Assembly (NCBI GenBank): GCA_016720685.1
Contig: JADKKC010000012.1
Coordinates: forward strand, 24,257 to 88,256
Reading direction: 5' to 3'
DNA: 64,000 bases
Source: Zoogloea sp.
GTDB lineage: Bacteria; Pseudomonadota; Gammaproteobacteria; Burkholderiales; Rhodocyclaceae
Under the pieces are notes generated by a model. The model made no database searches, was not told the DNA's origin, and saw nothing but the letters and a program-made list of their open reading frames with translations. Below, piece after piece: positions 27,318-35,507 of the stretch; position 1 is the stretch's first letter; the number at the start of each line of letters is the position of its first letter. The translations under genes were made by a program, and so were the position numbers.

Positions 27318-27868
27318 AACCGGGCGCCGCCTCCGCCAGCGTTGCCACGCGCATCCTCGGCATCGATCCGGGCCTGCGCAAAACCGGCTTCGGCCTCGTC
27401 GACACCCTCGGCAGCCAGCTGCGCTACGTGGCCAGCGGCTGCATCAAGAGCGGCGAAGGCAGCCTGCCCGAGCGCCTCAAGATCATCCTCGACGGCGTGC
27501 GCGAGGTGATCGCCACCTACAAGCCCGACCAGGTGGCCATCGAGATCGTCTTCGTGAACGTCAATCCGCAATCCACGCTGCTCCTCGGCCAGGCGCGCGG
27601 CGCGGCGATCTGCGGCGCCGTGTCGTGCGACCTGCCGGTGGCCGAATACACCGCGCTGCAGGTCAAGCAGGCGGTGGTCGGCCACGGCAAGGCGGCCAAG
27701 GAGCAGGTTTGCCACATGGTCGAACGCCTGCTCACGCTCAGCGCCAGCCCCTCGTCCGACGCCGCCGACGCGCTGGCCTGCGCAATCTGCCACGCCCACG
27801 CCAGCAGCGGCCTCGCGGCCATGGCCGGGGTCGGCACCCGCAAGCGCGGCGGGCGCCTGAGCCGCTGA
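27314..27868 (+). CDS. ruvC: Holliday junction resolvase RuvC
   Basis: A 184-residue RNase H-fold resolvase that cuts Holliday junctions with the RuvAB motor. The catalytic acidic residues are visible: Asp in ILGIDPGLRKTG, Glu in VAIEIVFVN, and two Asp in SDAADALACAIC. A basic tail ends it (TRKRGGRLSR). It starts within the stop of the DMT transporter gene. ruvA and ruvB, usually next in related genomes, do not follow; the eCIS operon begins 160 bases downstream instead. Confidence 0.96.
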   Translation: MKPGAASASVATRILGIDPGLRKTGFGLVDTLGSQLRYVASGCIKSGEGSLPERLKIILDGVREVIATYKPDQVAIEIVFVNVNPQSTLLLGQARGAAICGAVSCDLPVAEYTALQVKQAVVGHGKAAKEQVCHMVERLLTLSASPSSDAADALACAICHAHASSGLAAMAGVGTRKRGGRLSR

Positions 27869-28030
27869 ACGCAGCCGGCCACGCCGGTATCTTTTGTCAT
27901 AGCCTCAAGCTCTCGTCGCCACGCAAAACGCATTACGTTTTTAATCGTCCGCCCCCAGACTGACACCTAAGATTAAATTGCCTTCGACACAAGAGGCATA
28001 TTTGTCCCGGTCGAGGGCAGGGGGGCGTTG
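27869..28030 (+). promoter_or_regulatory. Upstream region of the eCIS operon
   Basis: This 162-base gap is noticeably AT-richer than its surroundings. It has a small GC dyad after ruvC (CCGGC/GCCGG near 27876), then AAAACG-CATTA-CGTTTT at 27925-27941 (6-bp stem, 5-nt loop) followed by TTAAT. Either could end the ruvC transcript. A promoter for the eCIS operon must lie here or further upstream, but no -35/-10 pair with good spacing was found. A GGGG-rich ribosome-binding site precedes ATG 28031. Confidence 0.4.
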
Positions 28031-28600
28031 ATGATCGACGTATCGCTGAAGTTCCTGAAAGACGCGTTCAACAATTACCTGCATCGCAGGATAGGCGCGG
28101 GTTTTGGCGAAATCGACATCGGTCCCGTCGTCGATGACAAAGGCAACTGGGCCGCCCCCAAAAACTCCCTCTGCCTCACCGTCTTCCAGATCGAGGAAGA
28201 ACGCGTCACCCGCGCCCAGATGCCCGACCGGGTCATGCTCGAGGGGCGCGACATCAGCCTTCCGCCGCCGCTGGCGATCAATCTCGTCATCCTGATTTCC
28301 GCCCGTTTCGACGTTTACACCGAAGGCCTGCGCCTGCTGGCCTTCGTGCTCGCCTACTTCCAGGCCCATCCGCTGTTCACCCCGGCCGAGCAGCCCGCCA
28401 TGCCCGCCGGCCTCGATCGCCTGAGCCTCGAATTTGTTAATTACGGCCCCGAGCAGACCAACCAGATGTGGGCCTGCCTGGGCGCCAAGCACCTGCCCTC
28501 GGTGGTGTATCGGCTGCGCATGCTGCTCATCCAGGATCTCGAGCCGCTTGCCACCGGCGCGCCCGTCAGCCACATCGACATCCGCGCGAGGGGCACATGA
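28031..28600 (+). CDS. eCIS DUF4255 protein (Pvc16-like terminal cap)
   Basis: First gene of the injection-system operon. The 189-residue protein belongs to the DUF4255 family, whose members in PVC/Afp particles cap the tube and sheath. Recognisable segments are IDVSLKFLKDAFNNYLHRR at the start, KNSLCLTVFQIEEERVTR, LPPPLAINLVILISARFDVY and YRLRMLLIQDLE. ATG 28031 is preferred to the TTG immediately before. The next gene overlaps by ATGA. It would be built into the distal end of the particle in the cytoplasm. Confidence 0.9.
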   Translation: MIDVSLKFLKDAFNNYLHRRIGAGFGEIDIGPVVDDKGNWAAPKNSLCLTVFQIEEERVTRAQMPDRVMLEGRDISLPPPLAINLVILISARFDVYTEGLRLLAFVLAYFQAHPLFTPAEQPAMPAGLDRLSLEFVNYGPEQTNQMWACLGAKHLPSVVYRLRMLLIQDLEPLATGAPVSHIDIRARGT

Positions 28601-29604
28601 ACACCGCCCACCGCAGCCTGTTCAGCCTGGCCGTGCGCCATGATTTTCGCGGTGGGGCATATGACGAATTCAGCTTTGTGGTGCCGCCCGCCACTCGCGC
28701 CGCCCTCACCGACATGCGCGCCCAGCTGCGCGAGCGGGACGGCGTGCTGCATGTACTGATTGCCGTGGATGACGGCGGCCAGCCGGTTGGCGAATGCACC
28801 GGGCGCCAGCTGATCTTTGGCCTCGCCCCGCGCAACCCGTGGTTTGCCCAGTACACCGCGCCCTGCGCCATCGGCGCCAGCGAGCGGCCGCTGTTCGGCA
28901 ACGACGCCTCCCGCGACAACCTCGATGCCCTGCCCCGCGGCGTCGAACTCTGCGGCCTCACCCCGGCCATCACCCCGCAACTCACGGCCCGGCCGCTCGA
29001 TCTGCGCGTCACCACGCCCGCCGGAGCCCAGGTGGCCCTCGGCCGGCTCGACGGCACTGACACCCGTTGGCCGTTCAGCGCCGGCCTCACGCCCGGCGAA
29101 TACATCCTTACCGAGATCGCCGCCGACAGCAGCACGGCCCGCCGCCGTCTCTTCATCGAGCCCGGCCTCGCCGCCAGCGGCTGCTGGGGCATTGTGGCCC
29201 TGACCGCCAGCGCCGGGCATGTCGCCAACGGCCACGCCTTCACGCTGCACCTGGCCGCCCGCCGCGACGTGCTGCGCTATTACATCGTGGTCAAGCCCGT
29301 CAATGACGCCGATTTCAACAGCATAAAAATCCTCGACACCGGCGCCGTCGACGATGGCCGCGACGCCGCCGTCACCTTCAAACGCGTGCTGCCCCCCTTT
29401 GGCAGCGGCCGGCTCTCACCGGCCCTGCTCGACGCCGGCGGCACCCGCAGCATCGTGCTTTTCGAAGCCGAAACCGCCGTCGCCCGCCGTGCCCGCGGCC
29501 CCCACGGCTTTGAATTGCACCGCAACGGCGAGCTGCTCATCGGCAACCTGCCGCAACCCGGCGCCGAACGCACAGACGCCCAGTTCGTCGTCCACCTGAG
29601 ATAG
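28597..29604 (+). CDS. eCIS-associated protein of unknown function
   Basis: A 335-residue protein between the cap and sheath genes, translationally coupled to the former. I do not recognise a family. The N-terminal third (SLAVRHDFRGGAYDEFSF) is followed by a region with a beta-sandwich look (LTPGEYILTEIAADSSTARRR around residue 165-185) and a second beta-rich half ending DAQFVVHLR. There is no signal peptide or transmembrane helix. Its fixed position inside the operon suggests a structural or assembly role in the particle, perhaps surface decoration. Confidence 0.7.
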   Translation: MNTAHRSLFSLAVRHDFRGGAYDEFSFVVPPATRAALTDMRAQLRERDGVLHVLIAVDDGGQPVGECTGRQLIFGLAPRNPWFAQYTAPCAIGASERPLFGNDASRDNLDALPRGVELCGLTPAITPQLTARPLDLRVTTPAGAQVALGRLDGTDTRWPFSAGLTPGEYILTEIAADSSTARRRLFIEPGLAASGCWGIVALTASAGHVANGHAFTLHLAARRDVLRYYIVVKPVNDADFNSIKILDTGAVDDGRDAAVTFKRVLPPFGSGRLSPALLDAGGTRSIVLFEAETAVARRARGPHGFELHRNGELLIGNLPQPGAERTDAQFVVHLR

Positions 29605-29626
29605 ACCCTAGAGGAGCGAATCCGCC

Positions 29627-31585
29627 ATGCCCACTTACCGCACCCCCGACGTGTATGTCGAAGAAATCTCGGTGTTTCCGCCTTCGGTCGCGGAGGTGGA
29701 AACCGCCATTCCAGCCTTTGTCGGCTACACCGCCAAGGCCACCCGCGCGGTCGATGGCGACCTCAAGAACGTCCCGACCCGCATCGTCTCGCTGCTCGAA
29801 TTCGAGGGCCTGTTCGGCGGCGCCCCGCGGCTCGACGTGGCCCGCGTCAATCTCGACGACGCCAGCAATTTTGTCGACGCCCAGCTCGGTGCCGGCAACA
29901 CCAAGTACCTCTACAGCAGCCTGCGCCTGTTCTTCGACAACGGCGGCGGCCCCTGTCACATCGTTTCGGTGGGCCTGCACAGCGCCGCCACCGACAAGGA
30001 CGAACTCATCGCCGGGCTGCGCCGGGTGTCCACGGTGGATGAACCCACCATGCTGGTCGTGCCCGACGCCGCGGCGCTCAGCGCGGACGATCTGGCCGCC
30101 GTGCAGATGGAAGCCCTCGACCAATGCGGCAAGCTGGGCGACCGGGTGGCGATTCTCGACACCGCGCTCTACACCAACAAAACCGACCACGCCGCCGCCA
30201 TCGCCAGCTTCCGCGGCAAGAACGGCGTCAACAACCTCAAGTACGGCGCGGCCTACGCCCCGTGGCTCAAGCTCAAGTATCCCAAGAACGTCGGCTATGC
30301 CGACCTGGCCGGCAAGCTCTTCAAGGGCGGCGCACCGGTCAGCCTCACCAGTCTCTCGGGCGACGCCGGACTCAACGCCCGCATGGCCCTGCTCGACTCG
30401 GTGATCGCCGACGGCGCCCTCATCACCGCCACGCTGTCCGGGCTGGCCAGCCCGCAGCGCAGCCTTGCCGCCCACCAGGACAAGCTGCTCACCGACTACC
30501 AGGGCGGCAAGAGCGAAGCCACCGCCGAGGCGCTGTTCGGCTCGCTCACCGGCCTCGCCCACGCCATCGACGGGCTGCTCACCGCGGTCACCAAGCTGGC
30601 CAACCCCAGCCTCACCGCCTTTCTCACCAGCCAGATCAGCGGCTCGCTGAAAGCCGCCTACACCCGCATGATCGCCGTCGAAAAAGAACTCGCCGCCGCC
30701 GCGGGCACCTACACCGAGCAGTGGAGCATCGGCACCGCGCCCAGCGCCGCCGCCTGGGGCGATATCTTTGGCGCCAACGATCCGGATGCCGGCACCGGCA
30801 CCATCCCCACCGCGCCCGCCACGCCGCTGGCCGCCCAGCTCGATGCGGCCCTGCCCACCGTGCATGCCACCTTCGCCGCCGCCAGCACCGCCCTCGGCCG
30901 GCTCAGCGCCGAAGCCGCCACCTGGCGCAGCAACCACGAGGATTACCTCACCGAAAACTTCAGCGCCTACCGCGCCATTCTGCGCGGCGTGAATGGCCTG
31001 CTCACCGCCTGCCCGCCCTGCGGCGCGGTGTCCGGCGTGTACGCCCGCGTGGATAACCAGCGCGGCGTCTGGAAAGCCCCCGCCAACGTCAGCCTCACCG
31101 GCGTCATCGAACCCACCTACTACTTCGACAGCGACGACACCGACAACCTCAACATCGACCCGGTGGCCGGCAAATCGGTCAACGCCATCCGCAGCTTCGT
31201 CGGCAAGGGCACCCTGATCTGGGGCGCCCGCACGCTGGCCGGCAACGACAACGAATGGCGCTACATCTCGGTGCGGCGCTTCTTCAACATGGTGGAAGAA
31301 TCCGTCAAGAAATCCACCTACTGGGCGGTTTTCGAGCCCAACGACGCCAACACCTGGGTCAAGGTGCGCGGGATGATCGAAAGCTATCTCACCCAGAAAT
31401 GGCGCGAAGGCGCGCTGGCCGGCTCCACCACCAAGGAAGCCTTCTTCGTGCGCTGCGGGCTGGGCACCACCATGAGCAGCCAGGACATCCTCGAAGGGCG
31501 CATGTACGTGGAGATCGGCATGGCCGTGGTGCGGCCCGCCGAATTCATCATCCTCAAGTTCTATCACAAGCTGCAGACGTCCTGA
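29627..31585 (+). CDS. eCIS contractile sheath protein
   Basis: A 652-residue phage-tail-sheath (FI/gp18-like, Pvc2-4 family) protein. It starts TYRTPDVYVEEISVFPPSV, the typical sheath N-terminus, and the conserved C-terminal core reads TLIWGARTLAGNDNEWRYISVRRFF then AEFIILKFYHKLQTS, the strand that interlocks neighbouring subunits. Usual eCIS sheaths are 350-480 residues. The extra length is a helical, Ala-rich insertion at about residues 268-445 with no Cys, likely on the outside of the particle. Only one sheath gene is present, unlike the three of Afp/PVC. A ribosome-binding site GAGGAG precedes the start. Confidence 0.96.
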   Translation: MPTYRTPDVYVEEISVFPPSVAEVETAIPAFVGYTAKATRAVDGDLKNVPTRIVSLLEFEGLFGGAPRLDVARVNLDDASNFVDAQLGAGNTKYLYSSLRLFFDNGGGPCHIVSVGLHSAATDKDELIAGLRRVSTVDEPTMLVVPDAAALSADDLAAVQMEALDQCGKLGDRVAILDTALYTNKTDHAAAIASFRGKNGVNNLKYGAAYAPWLKLKYPKNVGYADLAGKLFKGGAPVSLTSLSGDAGLNARMALLDSVIADGALITATLSGLASPQRSLAAHQDKLLTDYQGGKSEATAEALFGSLTGLAHAIDGLLTAVTKLANPSLTAFLTSQISGSLKAAYTRMIAVEKELAAAAGTYTEQWSIGTAPSAAAWGDIFGANDPDAGTGTIPTAPATPLAAQLDAALPTVHATFAAASTALGRLSAEAATWRSNHEDYLTENFSAYRAILRGVNGLLTACPPCGAVSGVYARVDNQRGVWKAPANVSLTGVIEPTYYFDSDDTDNLNIDPVAGKSVNAIRSFVGKGTLIWGARTLAGNDNEWRYISVRRFFNMVEESVKKSTYWAVFEPNDANTWVKVRGMIESYLTQKWREGALAGSTTKEAFFVRCGLGTTMSSQDILEGRMYVEIGMAVVRPAEFIILKFYHKLQTS

Positions 31586-31659
31586 CCCCGTCGCCGGGCC
31601 GCAGCCTCCGCCCCCAGTGAAGCCGGCCCGCCCGTGACCAGACACCGAAAGGAACCGAC

Positions 31660-32094
31660 ATGCCTGCCCAGTATCCCCTGCCCGTCTTCCACTTTTCCGT
31701 CCAGTGGGGCGGCACCCGCATCGGCTTTTCCGAAGTCACCGGACTGACCCAGGAAAACCAGGCCATCGAATACCGCGATGGCTCCTTCCCCGAATATTCA
31801 TCGATCAAGATGCCGGGGCTGCGCAAGTTCAGCAACGTCACCCTCAAGCGCGGCGTCATCAAGTCGGACAACGACTTCTTCAAGTGGCTATCGACGATCA
31901 AGCTCAACACCGTCGAGCGGCGCGACCTCACCATCAGCCTGCTCAACGAAACCCACGAACCGGTGATGGTCTGGAAAATCCACAACGCCTTCCCGGTCAA
32001 GGTCGAGGGGCCACAGCTCAAGGCCAGCGGCAACGAGGTGGCCATCGAGTCCATCGAGCTGGCCCACGAAGGCCTGGAAGTGCAGAACGAGTGA
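31660..32094 (+). CDS. eCIS inner tube protein 1 (gp19-like)
   Basis: A 144-residue T4 gp19/Hcp-fold tube protein (Pvc1/Pvc5 family). Signature segments: FHFSVQWGGTRIGFSEVTGL, EYRDGSFPEYSSIKMPGL and LKRGVIKSDNDFFKW. It follows the sheath directly. Based on size and the EVTGLTQE motif it is probably the main tube subunit, with the next gene the baseplate-proximal variant, but the assignment of the two could be reversed. Confidence 0.94.
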   Translation: MPAQYPLPVFHFSVQWGGTRIGFSEVTGLTQENQAIEYRDGSFPEYSSIKMPGLRKFSNVTLKRGVIKSDNDFFKWLSTIKLNTVERRDLTISLLNETHEPVMVWKIHNAFPVKVEGPQLKASGNEVAIESIELAHEGLEVQNE

Positions 32095-32111
32095 TCGCCT
32101 GAGGCCCGGCC

Positions 32112-32555
32112 ATGTACACCCCGCCCGTCGGATTTCACTTCAAGGTGGAAATCCTTGGCCTCGATCGCGCCGTCGATGACGACGTGCGCTTCAGCGAAGT
32201 GGGTGGCCTCGGCTTCGAGGTCGCCACCGAGGAAGTGCCGGAAGGCGGCGAGAACCGCTTCATCCAGCGCTACCCGCTGCGTGCCAAGTACCCCGACCTC
32301 GTCCTCAAGCGCGGCCTGCTCAAAAGCTCGGCGATCTGGGACTGGACCCGCGACTGCATCGAAAACCTCGACATCAAGCCCAAAAATGTCGACGTCAAGC
32401 TGCTCAACGAAAACCACGAACCGCTGATCACCTGGCATTTGGTGGGCGCATACCCCGTGAAATGGGCCGTAACCGATCTCAACGCCACCAACAACGCCAT
32501 CGTCGTCGAGAGCCTGCAGCTGGCCTACCAGTACTTCACCGTGGATAAATCCTGA
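32112..32555 (+). CDS. eCIS inner tube protein 2 (gp19-like)
   Basis: A 147-residue paralogue of the previous protein, beginning YTPPVGFHFKVEILGL and containing RFSEVGGLGFEV, LKRGLLKSSAIWDW and NENHEPLITWHL. In PVC and Afp particles a second tube paralogue links the tube to the baseplate. It sits 17 bases downstream of tube 1. Confidence 0.94.
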   Translation: MYTPPVGFHFKVEILGLDRAVDDDVRFSEVGGLGFEVATEEVPEGGENRFIQRYPLRAKYPDLVLKRGLLKSSAIWDWTRDCIENLDIKPKNVDVKLLNENHEPLITWHLVGAYPVKWAVTDLNATNNAIVVESLQLAYQYFTVDKS

Positions 32556-32568
32556 ACCGGAGCCCGCC

Positions 32569-32730
32569 ATGCCCATCATCGTCGATGAAGTCGTGATCTC
32601 GGTGGAAGTCGGCAACGCCAGCTCCGGCGGCGCCGGCACGCCCCCCGCGCCAGACGCCGAGCGCCAGGCCCTGATCGCCGAATGCGTCGAACAGGTGCTC
32701 GAAATCCTGCGCCAGGAGCGTGAGCCATGA
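32569..32730 (+). CDS. eCIS small DUF5908 protein (Pvc6-like)
   Basis: A 53-residue ORF beginning MPIIVDEVVISVEVGN, the hallmark of the DUF5908 family found between tube and LysM genes in eCIS operons. It continues through a Gly/Pro linker and a short helix (ECVEQVLEILRQERE). Its function is unknown; it may help tube-baseplate assembly. Its stop overlaps the next start by ATGA. Confidence 0.85.
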   Translation: MPIIVDEVVISVEVGNASSGGAGTPPAPDAERQALIAECVEQVLEILRQEREP

Positions 32731-32804
32731 TCGCGCCGGGCCGCCCCAAGCGCGAAATCCCCCGCCTGGCGGGGAGGCGCGCAGCGCCAGGGGAGCACTC
32801 ATGA
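32727..32804 (+). CDS. Possible 25-residue ORF linking DUF5908 and LysM genes
   Basis: A tiny frame starts with ATG in the DUF5908 stop (ATGA at 32727) and ends with TGA in the LysM gene's start (ATGA at 32801), so three genes form a continuous overlapping chain. The peptide is basic and Pro/Arg-rich (MIAPGRPKREIPRLAG). It may be a real micropeptide, or simply a translated spacer that keeps ribosomes coupled. The coding evidence is only the exact tiling. Confidence 0.3.
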   Translation: MIAPGRPKREIPRLAGRRAAPGEHS

Positions 32805-33469
32805 GCGACCGCGGCCAGCTCGAACGCCTGCAGATCCAGGCCTTCACCGCGCCGGACTACAGCGGCTCGGCCATCGAAACCTTCGAGGCCTACGTCAACC
32901 CGGCCGAAATCACCCTTGCCTACGAAATGGAGTACGACAGCGGGCAGGGCGCCGGCACCACCGGCAGCCGCATGGACTTCAAGAAAACCAAGCCCGGCGA
33001 CATGACCCTCGCCTTCTTCATCGACGGCACCGGCGCCAACGGGCGCCCCCTCGACGTGCAGGAAAAGGTCGAATCCTTCCAGAAAGTCACCGGCTACAAC
33101 GGCGACATTCACCGCCCCAACTACCTCAAGATCGCCTGGGGCCGCATCCAGATCAAACGCTGCGTGCTCAAGAGCGCCTCCATCGTCTACAAGCTCTTCA
33201 AACCCAGCGGCGTACCGCTGCGGGCGGTGATCACCGCCGTGTTCACCGACACCGCCGACGACCAGACCCGCGTCGCGCTGGCCCAGGACGCCTCGCCCGA
33301 CCTCACCCACGTGCGCATCGCCAAGGCCGGCGACACCCTGGCCGCGCTATGCACCGAGATCTACAACAACCCCCACTACGCATCCCGGGTGGCCCGCGCC
33401 AACGGCCTCGACGGCTTTCGGCAACTCGTCCCCGGCACCCGCGTGGTGCTGCCTCCGCTGGAGAAATAA
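32801..33469 (+). CDS. eCIS LysM baseplate protein (Pvc7-like)
   Basis: A 222-residue tube-to-spike adaptor. The N-terminal 150 residues form the conserved Afp7/Pvc7 domain (LQIQAFTAPDYSG, YVNPAEITLAYEMEYD, DMTLAFFIDGTGANGR). The C-terminal LysM domain reads VRIAKAGDTLAALCTEIY and ends VPGTRVVLPPLEK. The start at 32801 overlaps the upstream micro-ORF. T4 gp53 and phage gpX-like LysM proteins hold the baseplate hub together. Confidence 0.93.
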   Translation: MSDRGQLERLQIQAFTAPDYSGSAIETFEAYVNPAEITLAYEMEYDSGQGAGTTGSRMDFKKTKPGDMTLAFFIDGTGANGRPLDVQEKVESFQKVTGYNGDIHRPNYLKIAWGRIQIKRCVLKSASIVYKLFKPSGVPLRAVITAVFTDTADDQTRVALAQDASPDLTHVRIAKAGDTLAALCTEIYNNPHYASRVARANGLDGFRQLVPGTRVVLPPLEK

Positions 33470-33470
33470 A

Positions 33471-35213
33471 ATTCCCGCCCCGCGCACGCTCCCCATCGCC
33501 GCCGAACAACGCGAGTTCACCATCAAGGTGAACGGCAGCGCCGTGCCCCGCACCGACCAGCTTCTGTCGGTCAGCGTGGTGAGCAGCGCCAACCACATCG
33601 CCACCGCGCGGCTGGCCTACCGCGACGGCGAAGCGGCCACCGGCAGCTTTGCACTCAGCAACGGCAGCCTCTTCGTGCCGGGCGCCGAAGTCGAAATCCT
33701 GGCCGGCAGCGGCAACGCCCCCGACCTGCTGTTCACAGGCCTGGTGGTGCGCCAGCGCCTCAAGCTGCGCGAAGGCTCGCCGCCGCAGCTCGTCGTCGAA
33801 TGCCGCCACGCCGCCACCAAAATGAGCCTCAAGCGGCACGGCGCCATCTATCTCGACAAAACCGACAGCGACGTCATCAGCCAGCTCTGCTCCGACGCCG
33901 GCATCAACGCCAGCGTGGCCAGCACCAGCCTGAGCCACCCGCACCTGGTGCAATTCGACAGCACCGACTGGGATTTTCTCGTCACCCGCGCCCAGGCCTG
34001 CGGCCACATCGTGCTCACCCGCGGCGCCGACCTCGAAACCCGCGTGCCGGCGCTATCCGGCTCGCCCGTCGCCACCCTCGCCTTCGGCGCCACGCTGATG
34101 GAACTCGACGCCGAAATCGACGCCCGCGAGCAAACCCAGGCCGTCAAAACCCTCACTTGGAACGCCGCCGACCAGGCCGTGCACACCCTCGACGCCAGCC
34201 CGCCCGGCTTCACCGGCCCCGGCAACCTGGCCGCCGACGACCTTGCCGACGCCATGGGCATCGACGCCCTGGAGCTTCGCCACGCCATGCTCCCCGACGC
34301 CGAAGCCACCGCCGTCGCCGAGGCCCGCTTCGCCCGCGCCCGCCTCGACAAGGTGAGCGGCCGCGCCATGTGCGCCGGGCTCGGCCAGGTGCTGCCGGGC
34401 GACGTGGTCGAGCTGGCCGGCGTGGGCGATCGCTTCAACGGCCAGGTGCTCGTCACCGGCGTGCGCCACGAAATGGACGCCACCCAGGGCTGGCGCACCC
34501 ACCTGCAATTCGGCGGCGTGCCCGAAGACCCGGCCCGCCGCCAGCGCCTCGAATCCGGCCGCAGCAGCAGCCTGCTGGCCCCGGTGCATGGCCTGCAAAC
34601 CGGCATCGTCACCGACAACGAAGACCCGGAAGGTGAATTCCGCGTGCGCGTGCGCCTGCCGCTGGTCGACCCGGCCGGCGACGGCGTGTGGGCGCGGGTG
34701 GTCTGCTCCGATGCCGGCAGCGACCGCGGCGTGATGATCCGCCCCGAGATCGACGACGAAGTGGTGGTCGGCTTCTTCGACGACGACCCGCGCAGCCCGG
34801 TGCTGCTCGGCATGCTCCACAGCAGCGCCCACGCCGCGCCACTCACGCCCAGCAACGACAACCACGAAAAGACCTTCAAGAGCCGCAGCGGCATCCAGGT
34901 GCTGGTGAACGACGAAGACACCGTGATCACCCTCTCCACCCCTGGCGGCCACAGCTTCGTGCTCGACGACAAGAACGGCGAAGTGGTGCTCACCGACAGC
35001 AACGGCAACAGCCTCAAGTTTTCCAGCGCCGGCATCACCATCGAAAGCAGCGCCGACCTGAAGCTCAAGGTCAGCGCCGACGCCAAGCTCGAATTCGGCG
35101 GCAGCGGCGAAGTCAGCGCCGGCACCCAGCTCAAGCTGGAAGGCAGCGCCGGCATCGAAGTCAGCAGCGGCGGCACCGCCAAGCTCAAGGGTTCCCTCGT
35201 GCAGATCAACTGA
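33471..35213 (+). CDS. eCIS VgrG-like spike protein (Pvc8-like), ATT start
   Basis: A 580-residue central spike. N-terminal gp27/late-control-D-like domains are followed by a gp5-type OB domain (TGIVTDNEDPEGEFRVRV, then VVVGFFDDDPRSPVLLG, about residues 370-440) and a C-terminal beta-helix of short repeats ending KLKGSLVQIN. The only in-frame standard start, GTG 33528, would cut off conserved N-terminal residues (REFTIKVNG). An ATT at 33471 lies 7 bases after GGAG (33460-33463) right behind the previous stop and gives MPAPRTLPIAAEQREF, so initiation there, or an altered ATG, is proposed. Confidence 0.92.
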   Translation: MPAPRTLPIAAEQREFTIKVNGSAVPRTDQLLSVSVVSSANHIATARLAYRDGEAATGSFALSNGSLFVPGAEVEILAGSGNAPDLLFTGLVVRQRLKLREGSPPQLVVECRHAATKMSLKRHGAIYLDKTDSDVISQLCSDAGINASVASTSLSHPHLVQFDSTDWDFLVTRAQACGHIVLTRGADLETRVPALSGSPVATLAFGATLMELDAEIDAREQTQAVKTLTWNAADQAVHTLDASPPGFTGPGNLAADDLADAMGIDALELRHAMLPDAEATAVAEARFARARLDKVSGRAMCAGLGQVLPGDVVELAGVGDRFNGQVLVTGVRHEMDATQGWRTHLQFGGVPEDPARRQRLESGRSSSLLAPVHGLQTGIVTDNEDPEGEFRVRVRLPLVDPAGDGVWARVVCSDAGSDRGVMIRPEIDDEVVVGFFDDDPRSPVLLGMLHSSAHAAPLTPSNDNHEKTFKSRSGIQVLVNDEDTVITLSTPGGHSFVLDDKNGEVVLTDSNGNSLKFSSAGITIESSADLKLKVSADAKLEFGGSGEVSAGTQLKLEGSAGIEVSSGGTAKLKGSLVQIN

Positions 35214-35227
35214 AGCGGAAGACCACC

Positions 35228-35500
35228 ATGCCCAGCGCAGCCCGCGTCACCGACCTCTCCAACCACGGCGGCACCCTCATCGGCCCGGGCGAGCCCACCG
35301 TGCTCATCGGCGGCATGCCCGCCGCCGTCGTGGGCGACATGCACGCCTGCGTGATTCCGCCGCCCCATCCGCCGGTCAGCCCCTTTCCGATGGGCAGCGC
35401 CACCGTGCTGATCGGCGGCAAACCGGCCCTGCGGGTGGGCGACGCCTGCGTGTGCGGCGCCGCGGCGGCGGTGGGCGAACCCACGGTCATCATCGGATGA
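35228..35500 (+). CDS. eCIS PAAR tip protein (Pvc10-like)
   Basis: A 90-residue PAAR-repeat protein that would cap the VgrG-like spike with a sharp metal-bound tip. It begins MPSAARVTDLSNHGG and shows GGMPAAVVGDMHAC and GGKPALRVGDACVCG, the two PAAR-like repeats with their His and Cys candidate ligands. It has no toxin extension. Confidence 0.94.
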   Translation: MPSAARVTDLSNHGGTLIGPGEPTVLIGGMPAAVVGDMHACVIPPPHPPVSPFPMGSATVLIGGKPALRVGDACVCGAAAAVGEPTVIIG

Positions 35501-35507
35501 AGCAGCC

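Noticed and set aside
27950..28010. Sigma-70 promoter for the eCIS operon (CTGACA or TTGCCT as -35).
   Set aside because: No -10 hexamer lies at 16-18 bases from either; spacings of 13-15 were the best found.
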